Source: Platycnemis pennipes
Taxonomy: Eukaryota; Arthropoda; Insecta; Odonata; Platycnemididae
Assembly: GCA_933228895.1 (NCBI GenBank)
Contig: OW121851.1
Span: forward strand, 111,001,271 to 111,065,270
Direction: 5' to 3'
DNA length: 64,000 bases
Made by a program: the position numbers and the translations under genes. This document shows positions 63,531 to 64,000 of this stretch, piece after piece; position 1 is the first letter of the stretch; every line of letters begins with the position of its first letter. The notes under the pieces were generated by a model, which was not told the origin of the DNA, did no database searches, and saw nothing but the letters and a program-made list of their open reading frames with translations.

Positions 63531-64000
63531 CTTCGAGAGAGGGCCTCTTGCAGAGAGAAAAATAAAGAGAATTAAAATATAATAGAATTTTACGCGTATT
63601 TTTACCTATTTGACGATTGTTTGGTAAGATCCGTCAATAGAATATATGTTTGGAGGTATCAGGATATTTCAAATTGATAGATAAGGAAGATAAAAGCTAA
63701 TAATTGTATTGTTGTGAGTAAAAAAGAAAAAATTAAGCCAGTTGCACCTAAAGAAGACAAAGATTTGGGTCACAGGCTTCCCAAAAGCTTAGTTTAGCGA
63801 ATATAGTTTAGTATATCTCATGAGACGAAGGTATGGGTGATCAAAGATGCTTTAAGTAGGTGATTGGTACTGAACAAATATTATATTCAGACAATACGTT
63901 ACCAATTGCTAAACTTCGTTTGTTGATATTTTGTAATAAAATATAATAATGTGAAACATAACTATCAATCTAATATTTTAATTGATTTAACTGAATGTGA
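63531..64000. other. Unassigned stretch
   Basis: AT-rich, nothing recognised to the window end. Confidence 0.4.

Overview
This window looks like non-genic DNA from a large, repeat-rich animal genome, most likely an arthropod. The evidence is composition and content: AT-rich sequence with no operon-like coding, 5'-truncated LINEs, tRNA- and 5S-derived SINEs, hAT and mariner remnants, and many foldback elements. A hemimetabolous or palaeopteran insect (damselfly or dragonfly, or an orthopteran) would fit my general impression of the repeat families, but nothing seen here fixes the species. I found no convincing host gene exon, no functional tRNA or rRNA gene and no CRISPR array. Almost every open frame is chance, or the antisense of a repeat.

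Working labels used below. LINE-D is a non-LTR retrotransposon family whose 3' end carries an AATCCTAGGATT-type motif and a short (GAT)n tail. CR1-like is a second LINE family ending in a compact GTGTGTGGC / GCAAGCCACC tail. SINE-A, SINE-B and SINE-C are tRNA-derived SINEs. Repeat-E is a dispersed non-coding repeat of about 535 bp. MITE-G is an inverted-repeat element of about 315 bp.

Layout. From 1 to 5.5 kb: unassigned sequence, a possible piggyBac-like remnant, the first Repeat-E, a LINE-D fragment between two diverged direct repeats, and SINE-A. From 5.97 to 9.47 kb: a 3.5 kb element with inverted termini of about 275 bp around a decayed gene for a cysteine/histidine-rich protein of unknown function. 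This is the most interesting locus. From 10 to 16.5 kb: SINE-B pair, foldbacks with hammerhead-like cores, and a LINE-D copy with clear target duplications. From 18.6 to 26.9 kb: two larger foldbacks, SINE-A, a SINE-C cluster, local direct duplications and Repeat-E copy 2. From 27 to 33 kb: little that can be named. From 33 to 37 kb: a CR1-like insertion with the inverted layout expected of twin priming, hit by a 56-bp LINE tail, and an old LINE-D. From 38.4 to 39.3 kb and 54.5 to 55.4 kb: two diverged copies of one non-coding segment of about 0.95 kb. From 41.5 to 44.6 kb: a split LINE-D, a minisatellite, and a hAT element with an 8-bp target duplication containing a CR1-like insertion. From 45 to 54.3 kb: MITE-G, an RNase H-type LINE tail, a SINE-A cluster and a mariner-like deletion derivative. 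From 56.7 to 64 kb: two more hAT elements with perfect 8-bp target duplications, a LINE-D split by MITE-G, a 5S-rRNA-derived SINE with target duplications, a long inverted repeat, Repeat-E copy 3 and a last LINE-D fragment.

The window is therefore a record of successive insertions, several datable relative to each other by nesting. All element coordinates come from reading the sequence by eye, so ends without target duplications are good to roughly 5-20 bp. Clade names for transposable elements come from recognised motifs, not from database searches.
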